Of a stretch of 64,000 nucleotides of DNA, positions 27,682-37,376 are shown piece by piece. Below the pieces are notes generated by a model. It made no database searches. It saw nothing but the letters and a program-made list of their open reading frames with translations, and was not told where the DNA came from. This DNA is from Stanieria cyanosphaera PCC 7437 (GTDB taxonomy: Bacteria > Cyanobacteriota > Cyanobacteriia > Cyanobacteriales > Xenococcaceae). The position numbers and the translations under genes were made by a program. The number at the start of each line of letters is the position of its first letter. The stretch's first letter is position 1. The stretch covers positions 2,686,501-2,750,500 of the forward strand of contig NC_019748.1 in the NCBI RefSeq assembly GCF_000317575.1, read 5' to 3'.

Positions 27682-29553
27682 TTATTCTCCTACTTCGGAC
27701 AATTTACCTTGAGGAATTGAGGCAATTAACTTGCGAGTATATTCACTTTGAGGATGATAATAAACCTGTTGAGCATCATTTATTTCTTCTATTTTACCTT
27801 TATTCATTACCATAATGCGATCGCTCATGAATTTAACTACACTCAGATCGTGGGAGATGAAAATATAGGTTAAGTTATCTTCCTGTTGTAGTTTTTTGAG
27901 GAGGTTTAATACCTGTGCTTGTACGGAAACATCTAAAGCCGAAACTGATTCGTCGCAGATGATAAACTGGGGTTGTAAGATTAACGCACGAGCGATACAG
28001 ATTCTTTGTCTTTGTCCACCAGAAAATTCGTGAGGATAACGATTCATCCAATCAGGATTTAAACCAACTCTTTCTAAAAGATAGGCTACTTTTTCTCGAC
28101 GTTTTTTGGCATTTCCTCCCAAGTTGTGAACGATTAGGGGTTCTGCGATCGCTTTCCCAATCGTTAGGCGAGGATTAAGAGAATTATAAGGATTTTGAAA
28201 GACAATTTGAACTTCACGACGAAAAGAGCGTAATTTTCGGTCATTGACTTGCCATTTGGCAATATTTTCTCTTCTAAACCAAATTTCTCCTTGTAAGGTA
28301 GGAGGAATTAACCGTAATAAGGTTCTAGCTAAAGTAGATTTGCCACAACCAGACTCACCAACTAAACCTAAAGTTTCTCCTGGATAAACATCAAAAGAAA
28401 TATTATTGACTGCCATAAAATATTTTTTCGTTCCGCCAAACATTCCTTTAACAGGAAAACCGACATGAAGATTTTTGATTGACAAGAAAGGAGTATGATT
28501 GGATAATTCGTTGAATCTGGCTTGATTAGTTTCTGGTTGAGTAATGTCTTGGAGATTCAATGTCTCAGTTTCTTTTTCGCGAATGATTAATTCTCCATTA
28601 CTGTCAGTTTCTACCGACATAAAATCACTTACTGTGGGTAAATAGTTCAATTGTCGATCTAGAGGCGGACGACAAGCGAGTAAACCTTTGGTATAAGGAT
28701 GTTGAGGATGAGTAAAAATTTTTCTAATTTCTCCTGACTCAACAATTTTACCTCGATACATTACTGCTACGCGATCGACTAATTCGGCAATTACCCCCAA
28801 GTCATGAGTAATAAAGATTAATGACATCCCTCTTTGACTGCACAATTGACGCAACAAATCTAAAATTGTCGCTTGAACGGTAACATCTAAAGCAGTAGTA
28901 GGTTCATCGGCAATTAAAACTGTCGGATTACACGAAATTGCCATCGCAATGGTTACCCTTTGTAATTGTCCCCCTGAAAGTTCATGCGGATAGCGTTTGA
29001 GAATGTCTTGTTTGTATTGATTAATGTATTGATTAATTTCCCTATCATTAGTGACACTGGCATGATTTTCGCTTAAATATTGTTCTCTCAGTTTTTGATC
29101 GCTAGGAATTAATTGAACTTCTTGCAGCAGTGAAGTAGCTTTTCTTCTAGCTTCTGTTTTGGAAACTTTTTGATGTAATAAAATCGCTTCTTCAATTTGA
29201 AAACCGATGGTTAAAACAGGATTTAGCGCACTCATCGGTTCTTGAAAAATCATGGCAATTTCTCCACCACGATATTTTCTTCTTTCTTCTGGGTTAATTG
29301 CTAAAAGATTAACTGGTTGATTAGCTGATTGAGAATGAAACCAAATTTCCCCCCCTGTAATTATTCCAGGATTAGAAATTAAACCCATAATTGCTAAAGA
29401 AGTAACTGATTTACCCGAACCAGATTCGCCGACAATTCCTAATTTCTCACCTTGTTTAAGTTGAAAATTGATTTGGTCTATTGCCAAAACAGGCTTGTTT
29501 TCAGTAAAAAATGTTACTTGAAGATTACGAACGTCGAGAACAGATTCGGTCAT
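27682..29553 (-). CDS. Fused dipeptide/oligopeptide ABC transporter ATPase (DppD-DppF type)
   Basis: 623 aa with two complete ABC ATPase domains (about 1-290 and 350-615). Each has Walker A (GESGSGKS, GESGCGKS), the signature (LSGGQLQR, FSGGQRQR) and Walker B (VLIADEPTTALDV, FIICDESVSALDV). The oligopeptide C-terminal extension HPQHPYTKGLLAC closes domain one. Same architecture as GsiA/YejF. Drives peptide or glutathione-like uptake with permeases encoded elsewhere. Confidence 0.94.
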   Translation of the reverse strand: MTESVLDVRNLQVTFFTENKPVLAIDQINFQLKQGEKLGIVGESGSGKSVTSLAIMGLISNPGIITGGEIWFHSQSANQPVNLLAINPEERRKYRGGEIAMIFQEPMSALNPVLTIGFQIEEAILLHQKVSKTEARRKATSLLQEVQLIPSDQKLREQYLSENHASVTNDREINQYINQYKQDILKRYPHELSGGQLQRVTIAMAISCNPTVLIADEPTTALDVTVQATILDLLRQLCSQRGMSLIFITHDLGVIAELVDRVAVMYRGKIVESGEIRKIFTHPQHPYTKGLLACRPPLDRQLNYLPTVSDFMSVETDSNGELIIREKETETLNLQDITQPETNQARFNELSNHTPFLSIKNLHVGFPVKGMFGGTKKYFMAVNNISFDVYPGETLGLVGESGCGKSTLARTLLRLIPPTLQGEIWFRRENIAKWQVNDRKLRSFRREVQIVFQNPYNSLNPRLTIGKAIAEPLIVHNLGGNAKKRREKVAYLLERVGLNPDWMNRYPHEFSGGQRQRICIARALILQPQFIICDESVSALDVSVQAQVLNLLKKLQQEDNLTYIFISHDLSVVKFMSDRIMVMNKGKIEEINDAQQVYYHPQSEYTRKLIASIPQGKLSEVGE

Positions 29554-29883
29554 AATTACAGCTAAAGAAACGATTACAGGATTGTACCCGATTGCTCTTG
29601 AAGATTTGGGAATAAAATATTCAATTTTTTATGATTATATTTGTAATACTATTTTAGTCTTGGAAGGATATAGTTTTTAGTAACCCTGAGATATTAATGC
29701 TGAGATTACAACAAAGCAGCTAAATTTTTGGCTTCTCTTTTTTCTTTAAATAGCACATTTATTGACAGCCTCTACTGACAATGCCAGGTTAGCTAAATTA
29801 AAAGCGATCCTCATCAAGCGATCGCTTTTAAATAAATTTTTAATTCTCAAATATTTCCTTTTTTTGAAGAGTATTAATTATAA
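29554..29883. other. Intergenic region with a 12-bp inverted repeat
   Basis: About 330 bp. TTAAAAGCGATC (29798-29809) and GATCGCTTTTAA (29820-29831) form perfect 12-bp arms with a 10-nt loop, including a HIP1-like core. On the minus strand it lies 53 bp after the Tudor-knot gene and is followed by T-rich sequence, so it may be that gene's terminator. The rest shows nothing. Confidence 0.5.
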
Positions 29884-30270
29884 TTAACGGCTAAGTCTTG
29901 AAGATTCAACCCATTCATTCCAAGAGCTATCGTAACCATAATAAGTAATTTGATAACTATTGCCACTAATCGCTAAAATTTGTCCTGGATACCATTGACC
30001 TTGCCAATAAATTTTAACTGAATCTCCTACTCGATAAGCTGAGCGAAAACGTTGTGGTTCAACCCATTCATCCCAAGAACTATCGTAACCATCATAGGTG
30101 ATATAGCAATAATCTCCATCTACATCTAAAACTTTGGCTGAATACCAATTTCCTTTCCAAAGAACTTCTCCTTTTTGACCAATAGAACAATGACTAGCTA
30201 AAGCATTAGGAATCATTATTCCTAACCATGTTGCCATGAAAGCTGCGCCAAACATTAGTTTGTGTTTCAT
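29884..30270 (-). CDS. Secreted protein with two Tudor-knot-like repeats
   Basis: 128 aa from ATG 30270 (an upstream TTG at 30300 adds a basic stretch). A signal peptide (about 1-26, ending ALA) is followed by two ~45-residue repeats. Each has (V/I)xWxGxWYxxxxL, then YxITYxGYDSSWxEWVE and R. This is the pattern of Tudor-knot/Agenet-type small barrels, normally intracellular. Here the signal peptide implies export. Short and single-copy by position. Ligand unknown. Confidence 0.75.
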   Translation of the reverse strand: MKHKLMFGAAFMATWLGIMIPNALASHCSIGQKGEVLWKGNWYSAKVLDVDGDYCYITYDGYDSSWDEWVEPQRFRSAYRVGDSVKIYWQGQWYPGQILAISGNSYQITYYGYDSSWNEWVESSRLSR

Positions 30271-30300
30271 AATTTTTTTGAAAAAATAGATCAATTTCAA

Positions 30301-30845
30301 TATTTAACTTTATTTAAATAATTCCCAATTTTTTAGATAAATAACATCAGATAAATGCGTAAAAATTTTGATAAAGTTATTGTGATTCTAAAAATTATTC
30401 TTAGTAAATATCCCTGATTTGTTAAGTTAATTGCTAATTAATAATCTCAAAAACTAGATAAAAATATTTAAGCTTATGTTTAGTTCAAGAAAAATGATTC
30501 ACAATTTACGCTCAGAATCTGATTAAATCGAGAACAGTAAGGACAATTCATGCCACCTTTCGGTTCAGCGTAGTGATTATCCCTACTTAAACAATTGATT
30601 ATTAAGATTGCCAAAATAATTAGTAATTTTCCGATTAAATCTGGTATTATATACATAATGGAAAAGGTGTGCGCAATCGAACCTGTTGCTTCAACTTAGG
30701 ATTGTCGCATAGCAAAACATCACCAATTTTAATTAAATGCGATCTAAGTTTGATTATTGAGCAAATAGTTACAATCAGGCTTTCTATATTATGTAAAATC
30801 ATAACTAGTTCAAGTGACTGCGATCGCACTAAAACTAATTACGAG
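30301..30845. other. Long intergenic region, no supported gene
   Basis: About 545 AT-rich bases between two minus-strand genes. The only coding hint is a 23-codon minus-strand frame at 30480-30551 that starts MNCPYC after an AAGGTGG site; too short to accept. Overlapping frames at 30647-30854 on both strands look like chance. Confidence 0.5.
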
Positions 30846-31862
30846 TTAAATTAATCCACTAATTCGATCTGCACTAGCTAAACCAGAAATCAAGGCATCT
30901 TCGACTCGATTGCCGTTACACCAGTCACCACAACAAACTAAAGGTAAAGGTTGGGTTGTTGACAAACAGGGTAAAGATAGAGAGTGACTAGGAATAGAAT
31001 AACGCCAACGATGTACTTGTAGCCATTGAGGAGAATCTAACCAAGGTAAAAATAAAGAAGCTGCTTGTTGTAATAATTGCTTTGCTGCTGATTGTAAGTC
31101 AGTAACATCTAAATATTTTTGAGCAAATTCAGGAGTACTATGAAAAACAAAAACAGGTTGAGTCATAGTATCTCTTTTACTACTATCTAAAGTGATCCAA
31201 ATTAAATCGGTTTGGTTATTAATTTTAACTCCGTGCCACGATGGTAAGTCTGAGAGATATTGAGAATCGTATCCTGCCATCATGGTAATGCAAGGATAAA
31301 ATTGTACCTGACGTAATTGATTAATTAACTTGGTTGGTACTTGAGATTCTAAAATTGGTAAAGTTTGGGGTGCAGGTATTGCCATTACAATAGCTTTAGC
31401 TTTAATCTCTTGATTAGATTCAGTTAAAATTTGCCAAATGTTTTCGATTGATTTGATCGCAGTAACTTGAAATTGTCTTTTAACTTCCAAACCTCTCGCT
31501 AAATATTTTGCGATTGTGTTTATGCCTTGAGGAACAATGTAACTTTTAATTGGGGGAGTCGGTTTAAGATTGTTTTGGGAGTCGAGTTGATAGATTTTAC
31601 CATCCCAGAGTTTAAGAATATTTGCTTGGGTAAGTTGTTGAATTAATTCTTCTGTTTGTTTGCCTTGAATTTCTAAAAAAGATAAACCATGATCGACACA
31701 GGTTTTATTAATTCTTCTAGTGGCAACTCTACCACCTACACCACGAGATTTATCTACAACTATCACTTTGTATCTTTGTTGTTGCAGGTGTTGTGCGCAA
31801 GTTAATCCTGCTAAACCAGCACCGACGATCGCAATATCATATATATTTGTGCTATTGGTCAT
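30846..31862 (-). CDS. FAD-dependent oxidoreductase (renalase/amine-oxidase-like)
   Basis: 338 aa. Dinucleotide-binding start IAIVGAGLAGLTCAQHL at about 10-26, then VVDKSRGVGGRVATRR, which is the FAD signature of the renalase-like group. The C-terminal region QVHRWRYSIP ... PLVCCGDWCNGNRVEDAL ... SG closes the FAD site. Likely acts on a small dihydropyridine or amine; substrate not known in cyanobacteria. Divergent from the helicase gene. Confidence 0.88.
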   Translation of the reverse strand: MTNSTNIYDIAIVGAGLAGLTCAQHLQQQRYKVIVVDKSRGVGGRVATRRINKTCVDHGLSFLEIQGKQTEELIQQLTQANILKLWDGKIYQLDSQNNLKPTPPIKSYIVPQGINTIAKYLARGLEVKRQFQVTAIKSIENIWQILTESNQEIKAKAIVMAIPAPQTLPILESQVPTKLINQLRQVQFYPCITMMAGYDSQYLSDLPSWHGVKINNQTDLIWITLDSSKRDTMTQPVFVFHSTPEFAQKYLDVTDLQSAAKQLLQQAASLFLPWLDSPQWLQVHRWRYSIPSHSLSLPCLSTTQPLPLVCCGDWCNGNRVEDALISGLASADRISGLI

Positions 31863-31958
31863 TCACTATCTCTCTACACTTATGCCTCAATAGTAAAGTA
31901 AGGGAAAATTTAATGGTTCGCGAACAATACAATTATTTTTGATCGTATTAGTCCACAG

Positions 31959-33446
31959 ATGAACACAGATAAACACGGATATGACGATAATTTTTTGATT
32001 ACGATTAATTGGGAAAAGTTAGCGGTTGAATACGAGAAGAAATTTCGATTCAATCGAGTTACTGAATCTGGTAGTAGTTATCAATATCAACTTGTTGGAG
32101 TACCTGTAATTCCAACTTCAATTCAGTTGAGAAATTATCAACAACAAGCTGTAATTAATTGGTTGAGAAATAAAGGTAGAGGTACATTAAAAATGGCGAC
32201 TGGTAGTGGAAAAACTATCATCGCTTTAGCGATCGCAACTGAACTTTATCACAAAATTGGGTTACAAGTTTTATTAATTATTTGTCCTTTTCGTCATTTA
32301 GTAGTGCAATGGCAAAAAGAATGTCAAAAATTTAATTTAAATCCAATTTTAGCAATGAATCGAGTTGATGATTGGGAAAGAGAACTAACTAATCAACTTT
32401 ATAATATTCGTGTTTGTAATCAAAGTTTTTTAACAGTTATTACGACTAATTCAACTTTAATTAGTGAGAGTTTTCAATCTCAGTTAAAATTTTTCCCTGC
32501 CAAAAGTTTAATTATTGGGGATGAAGCACATAATTTAGGTTCAATTCATTCGGCAGCAAGTTTACCTCGCAAGATTGGATTACGTCTTGCTTTATCTGCT
32601 ACTCCAGAAAGATATTTTGATGATGATGGTACTGAAACAGTTTTTAATTATTTTGGCGAAATTATTCCCCCAGAATTTAGTTTAGCGGATGCAATCAAAC
32701 AGGGCGCATTAGTACCGTATCTTTATCACCCTATTTTAGTTCAATTAACTCCAGAAGAAGCAATTAATTATGCCAAACTTACGCAAAAAATTGGTTGGAT
32801 TTTACATAAAAATCAAAACTGGGAAAATGAAACCTTAACTTCTTTATTAACAAAGCGATCGCGTTTGATTGGAGCAGCAGAAAATAAGTTATTAGCTTTA
32901 AAAGAATTAATGCAAACTAGATTAAATACTAGTCATACTTTATTTTATTGTGGTGATGGATATGTTGATAATTATCATCTTGCTTATCGTCGTCAAATTG
33001 AAGCTGTTACTCGTATTTTAGGTAAAGAATTAGGTTATCGAGTTAATACTTATACTAACGAAACTTCTTTAGAAAATAGAGAACAATTAAGACAACAATT
33101 TGAACGAGGAGAATTACAAGGATTAGTAGCTATTCGTTGTTTAGATGAAGGCTTAGACATTCCTGCAATTCAAACAGCAGTAATTTTAGCTAGTACTACT
33201 AATCCCCGTCAATTTATTCAACGTCGTGGCAGAATTTTACGCCCTCATCCAGGCAAAAAACAAGCAACCTTATTTGATATGATTGTTATGCCTCCAGAGT
33301 TAGACCGCAATACTTGGGAAGTAGAAAGAAATTTATTACGTAAAGAGTTGAATAGATTTGTAGAGTTTGCTAATTTAGCTAGTAATTCCAAAGAAGCTAT
33401 TGGTAAATTATTAATACTTCAAGAACAGTATCAATTAATAGATTAA
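31959..33446 (+). CDS. DEAD/DEAH-box (XPB/SSL2-like) helicase
   Basis: 495 aa SF2 helicase. Walker A MATGSGKT at about 77-84, Walker B-type box GDEAHN at about 193-198, motif III LSATPER, and the C-terminal RecA domain with VAIRCLDEGLDIP and QFIQRRGRILRP (motif VI). Resembles the type-III restriction/XPB family. No nuclease domain and no methylase next to it, so a defence role is possible but unsupported. Confidence 0.9.
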   Translation: MNTDKHGYDDNFLITINWEKLAVEYEKKFRFNRVTESGSSYQYQLVGVPVIPTSIQLRNYQQQAVINWLRNKGRGTLKMATGSGKTIIALAIATELYHKIGLQVLLIICPFRHLVVQWQKECQKFNLNPILAMNRVDDWERELTNQLYNIRVCNQSFLTVITTNSTLISESFQSQLKFFPAKSLIIGDEAHNLGSIHSAASLPRKIGLRLALSATPERYFDDDGTETVFNYFGEIIPPEFSLADAIKQGALVPYLYHPILVQLTPEEAINYAKLTQKIGWILHKNQNWENETLTSLLTKRSRLIGAAENKLLALKELMQTRLNTSHTLFYCGDGYVDNYHLAYRRQIEAVTRILGKELGYRVNTYTNETSLENREQLRQQFERGELQGLVAIRCLDEGLDIPAIQTAVILASTTNPRQFIQRRGRILRPHPGKKQATLFDMIVMPPELDRNTWEVERNLLRKELNRFVEFANLASNSKEAIGKLLILQEQYQLID

Positions 33447-33448
33447 TT

Positions 33449-34372
33449 TTAAGGATTTTGTAAAATCAAAGGTAAACCATCTTCATTACGACCAACTATA
33501 ACTATTTTAGTATTTTGAGATTCTGCTAGTTTCTGAGTTGCTTCAATTGCTTTTAATTGTAAAACTTGTTCGGTTAAACTTTGAGAAATTAATTTTTGTG
33601 CTTCTGCAATACCTTGAGCTTCAATTTTTTGACGTTCGGCTTCTTGTTTAGCTTTTTCGATTTCAAATTCTAATTCTTGTCGTTTTTTCTGATTAATAAA
33701 TTGCTGGCGATCGCTTTCTTGTTCTGCTTCAATTTTTTGCTGAATAGCCTCTTGAATTTTTTCTGGTAAAGTCACTTTTCTTAATAAGCTTTCTTCGACA
33801 ATAAAACCCAAAGGATTTAATTGTTTGCTGAGTTCTTGATGTAGAAGTTGAGTAATTTCTTGACGTTTACTACCATAAATATCTTTAGCTTCATGACTGG
33901 CAGTAATTTGTCGAATAATTGAACGAAAGCGAGAAATTAAAATTTCTTCTTCTTTAATACCAATATTGTTATATATTAATACTGCTTTTTGAGGTTCAAG
34001 TCGATATTGTAAACTTACATCAATATCTAAATTTAATCCTTCAGAAGAAGTAGTATTAACTGTTTCTTTAATATCTTTAAGACGGGTAGAATACTCAACT
34101 ACATTGCTAAATGGAGTAATCCAGTTTACTCCAGGATTAAGAGTTTGTTCTGATACTTTACCAAAAGTTTCTACTACCCCAACTGTACCAGCAGGAATAA
34201 TAATCAGAAAGCGAAAAATTAATTGATAAATAGTAGCAAAAGCAGCAATAATACCAACTAATAAGCCTATTGTTCTTACTAATTGTTTATTTTTTTCTCC
34301 AGCTATTTCTGATTTATTCAAAGCAATTATAAAAGAAATTAAAGCCGTAATAGTAGTAAAAATAAATTTCAT
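33449..34372 (-). CDS. Prohibitin-family (SPFH) membrane protein
   Basis: 307 aa. N-terminal membrane helices (about 5-20 and 32-55), then the PHB/SPFH domain beginning IIPAGTVGVVETFGKVSEQTLNPG, and a long Glu/Lys/Gln-rich coiled coil at about 195-270. Such proteins form ring scaffolds in membranes and often attend FtsH proteases. Convergent with the helicase gene, 2 bp apart. Confidence 0.9.
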   Translation of the reverse strand: MKFIFTTITALISFIIALNKSEIAGEKNKQLVRTIGLLVGIIAAFATIYQLIFRFLIIIPAGTVGVVETFGKVSEQTLNPGVNWITPFSNVVEYSTRLKDIKETVNTTSSEGLNLDIDVSLQYRLEPQKAVLIYNNIGIKEEEILISRFRSIIRQITASHEAKDIYGSKRQEITQLLHQELSKQLNPLGFIVEESLLRKVTLPEKIQEAIQQKIEAEQESDRQQFINQKKRQELEFEIEKAKQEAERQKIEAQGIAEAQKLISQSLTEQVLQLKAIEATQKLAESQNTKIVIVGRNEDGLPLILQNP

Positions 34373-34798
34373 AGCTACTCAGTTTACTAAATTTAACAAA
34401 GAAAACAAATTAAAACTGTCCAAGAGCCGTTAATATTATTCCCAAAAATATTTTTAAAATTTAATTTTTAGTTACTGCGGAAGATACTTATTAAATAAAT
34501 TATTTATTTACAGGTAACTAATTAAAAACAAACTGACTTAATCATTAGCAACTAAATTGACTTATGTTGCTAGCCTATCTGGTTGAGTAAATGCTGAGTT
34601 ATCTAGCCAATCATCTTCAGTACACACTATAGTCAATAGATTCAGTTGATTTTTCAGTTGTCAGAGATGGAACTGGAATTTAACTATTGTGACGCTGAGG
34701 CTAGAGAAATGCCAGAATAGAAAAATTAAGCTCGATTATCTTTAAAATAAGAAAAGAATTATTTATCGAGTAAAATAAATTTTAATAACTTCTTAATA
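34373..34798. other. Divergent intergenic region, nothing recognised
   Basis: About 426 bp between the prohibitin and epimerase-like genes, which diverge, so both promoters lie here. I see no clear operator, RNA or ORF. Confidence 0.5.
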
Positions 34799-35722
34799 AT
34801 GAAAATAGCAATTACTGGAGCAACGGGATTTGTTGGTAGTCGTCTAGTTGAACGACTTAATCAAGAAAAGCATCAAATTGTAGTATTGACTCGTAATCCA
34901 GACAAAGCTAAAAAAGTTTTTCCTGCTTCTGCTTTTTCTAAGGTAGAACTAGTTCAGTATAGTCCTAAACAATCTGGAGATTGGCAAAAAGCAATTGACG
35001 GTTGTGATGCAGTGATTAATTTAGCTGGTGAACCTATTTCTGAACGTTGGACACCACAGCATAAGCAAGAAATTCTAGAGAGTCGCAAAATAGGAACTCA
35101 AAAAATAGTTGAAGCAATCAAACAAGCTGAAGTAAAACCGCAAGTTTTAATTAGTGGTTCGGCGATTGGTTACTATGGCACTAGTGAAACCGCTACTTTT
35201 GATGAAAATAGCTCTCCAGGAAATGATTTTTTAGCTGAAGTTTGTCGAGAATGGGAGGCAGAAGCAGAACAAGTTAAAGAGGCAGGAGTAAGATTAGTTA
35301 TTGTTCGTGTGGGAATTGTACTTGGTAATGGTGGTGCTTTAGCTAAAATGATTGGACCGTTTAAAATGTTTGCAGGTGGACCAATTGGTACCGGTCGTCA
35401 ATGGTTTTCTTGGATTCACCGCGAAGATTTAGTTACTTTGATTATTACGGCTCTGAATCAAACTAATATGGTAGGAGTATATAATGCTACTGCACCTAAT
35501 CCTGTTCGTATGGCTCAATTTTGTCAGATTTTAGGTGAAGTCATGAATCGTCCTTCTTGGTTGCCCGTTCCTGAATTTGTTTTAGAGTTATTGTTAGGAG
35601 ATGGAGCAAAAGTAGTCTTAGAAGGACAACAGGTATTGCCTAAGCAAACTCAAAAACTTGGGTTTCAATATCAATATCCCGAACTTAAATCAGCTTTAAA
35701 AGAAGTTATTGCTTCAGTTTAG
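34799..35722 (+). CDS. TIGR01777-type NAD-dependent epimerase/SDR protein
   Basis: 307 aa. Glycine motif [11 protein letters not shown] at about 7-17, the diagnostic [21 protein letters not shown] and ESRKIGT, then SGSAIGYYG with the active Ser/Tyr region, and a DUF1731-type C-terminal domain (ARP-like, [13 protein letters not shown]). Related to YfcH and plant GC1/SulA-like proteins. Lies 26 bp before the PucC-family gene and probably shares its transcript. Confidence 0.9.
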   Translation: MKIAITGATGFVGSRLVERLNQEKHQIVVLTRNPDKAKKVFPASAFSKVELVQYSPKQSGDWQKAIDGCDAVINLAGEPISERWTPQHKQEILESRKIGTQKIVEAIKQAEVKPQVLISGSAIGYYGTSETATFDENSSPGNDFLAEVCREWEAEAEQVKEAGVRLVIVRVGIVLGNGGALAKMIGPFKMFAGGPIGTGRQWFSWIHREDLVTLIITALNQTNMVGVYNATAPNPVRMAQFCQILGEVMNRPSWLPVPEFVLELLLGDGAKVVLEGQQVLPKQTQKLGFQYQYPELKSALKEVIASV

Positions 35723-35748
35723 TTTAAATAATAATTGCGATCGCGTCC

Positions 35749-37209
35749 ATGTCTACAGGTAATTTTTCTGATCCTTCTTCACCAGTAATTAATCCTTCAA
35801 CTCGTCAAGTAGGAATGCTAACTGTATTTCGCCTTGGTTTATTTAATCTTGCTTTGGGATTAATGGCAGTTTTGACTTTAGCGGTGCTTAATCGAGTAAT
35901 GATTAGTGAATTAGGTATTCCTGCTACTATTACGGCTGGAACTTTAGCCATGTCTCAATTTGTCGCGCCTGCTAGAGTTTGGTTTGGACAGTTATCTGAT
36001 AGTAAGCCAATTTTGGGCAGACATCGTACGGGTTATGTTTTACTTGGTGCGATTACGTTTAGCATCGCAGTCTTTTTAGCAGTACAAGTAGTTTGGCAAC
36101 TAGGTGCGATCGCTCGTGCTAATCAGGGTTGGCTTTGGAATGCTCAAACCATTGGCTGGACTGGATTACTCGCCTTAATTATGGCTATTTATGGATTAGC
36201 TGTCAGTTCTAGTTCAACTCCGTTTACTGCCTTACTGGTTGATATTTCTGATGAAGATAATCGTCCCAAAATTGTCGCGGTTGTTTGGTCAATGTTGATG
36301 GTAGGAATTGTAATTGGTGGTATTACTGGTAGCATTGTCCTGAAACAAATAGAAGCGGGTGGTGTACAAGCTGGTCAAATTCCTTTAGAAAATTTACAAG
36401 CTCCGATCAATTCTATTTTTAGTTTTATTCCTTTTTTAGTAATTGCTTTAGCTTTAATTGCGACTTGGCAAGTAGAACGAAAGTATTCGCGTTTTTCGGC
36501 GCGTTCTTCTGCTAATAATCGAGAAGATAGCATTACTTTAAGACAAGCTTTAAAGATTCTAACTGCTAGTCCCCAAACGGGGATATTTTTCTGCTTTTTA
36601 GCTTTATTTACGATCAGTTTATTTATGCAGGAAGCAGTTTTAGAACCCTATGGCGGTGAAGTTTTTGGGATGTCAATCGCTGATACGACTAAACTTAATT
36701 CTTATTGGGGAATTGGGATTTTGTTAGGTTATGGAACGACAGGTTTTTTAATTATTCCTCGCTTGGGTAAAAAACGAACTACTAAAATTGGTTGTCTTCT
36801 GGTGGCTGTTTGCTTTGGGTTAATTATTTTATCGGGTTTTACTCAAAACGAAATGATTCTCAAAGTAGCAATGGTTTTATTTGGCATTGCAGCAGGAGTA
36901 GCTACCATTGGTGGAATTAGTTTAATGCTGGATTTAACCGCAGCCGAAACTGCCGGAACTTTTATCGGTGCTTGGGGATTAGCACAAGCTATGTCGAGAG
37001 CTTTAGCTACCGTTGCTGGTGGGGTAGTTTTAGATTTGGGTAAGGCAATTTTTGCTGTTCCTGTCTTAGCTTATGGTTTAGTTTTTGGAATTCAAGCAGT
37101 AGGAATGATCCTCGCTATTGCACTTTTGAACCGAGTTAACGTAGTCGAATTTCAAACGACAACCCGAAAAGCGATCGCAACTGTGATGGAAGGAGATTTG
37201 GATGGTTAA
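35749..37209 (+). CDS. PucC / BCD-family MFS transporter
   Basis: 486 aa with about 12 membrane helices. NLALGLMAVLTLAVLNRVMI and QLSDSKPILGRHRTGYV are family hallmarks of the bacteriochlorophyll/chlorophyll delivery (BCD/PucC) branch of the MFS. In cyanobacteria these are thought to serve photosystem pigment assembly. Follows the epimerase-like gene at 26 bp. Confidence 0.9.
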   Translation: MSTGNFSDPSSPVINPSTRQVGMLTVFRLGLFNLALGLMAVLTLAVLNRVMISELGIPATITAGTLAMSQFVAPARVWFGQLSDSKPILGRHRTGYVLLGAITFSIAVFLAVQVVWQLGAIARANQGWLWNAQTIGWTGLLALIMAIYGLAVSSSSTPFTALLVDISDEDNRPKIVAVVWSMLMVGIVIGGITGSIVLKQIEAGGVQAGQIPLENLQAPINSIFSFIPFLVIALALIATWQVERKYSRFSARSSANNREDSITLRQALKILTASPQTGIFFCFLALFTISLFMQEAVLEPYGGEVFGMSIADTTKLNSYWGIGILLGYGTTGFLIIPRLGKKRTTKIGCLLVAVCFGLIILSGFTQNEMILKVAMVLFGIAAGVATIGGISLMLDLTAAETAGTFIGAWGLAQAMSRALATVAGGVVLDLGKAIFAVPVLAYGLVFGIQAVGMILAIALLNRVNVVEFQTTTRKAIATVMEGDLDG

Positions 37210-37376
37210 ATTTAATGATTAATGATTGAATTGATTGCTTTTAAGAATAAATTGCTTTAAATATCATTAAAACTATTTCTCAGACTATGATCATACAAGT
37301 TATTTCTTGAGATATACATTTAAGCAATCACAAGGATTTATTTTGGTCTTATAAGACTTAAATAACTTCTTTAATA

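Noticed and set aside
30480-30551. 23-codon minus frame starting MNCPYC with AAGGTGG before it
   Set aside because: A zinc-ribbon-like start but too short and without a second Cys pair of the right spacing.
30647-30854. Two overlapping ~60-aa frames on opposite strands
   Set aside because: Mutually exclusive, low-complexity composition, no support.
31959-33446. Helicase as part of a defence island
   Set aside because: No nuclease, methylase or other defence gene beside it; common orphan SF2 helicase in cyanobacteria.
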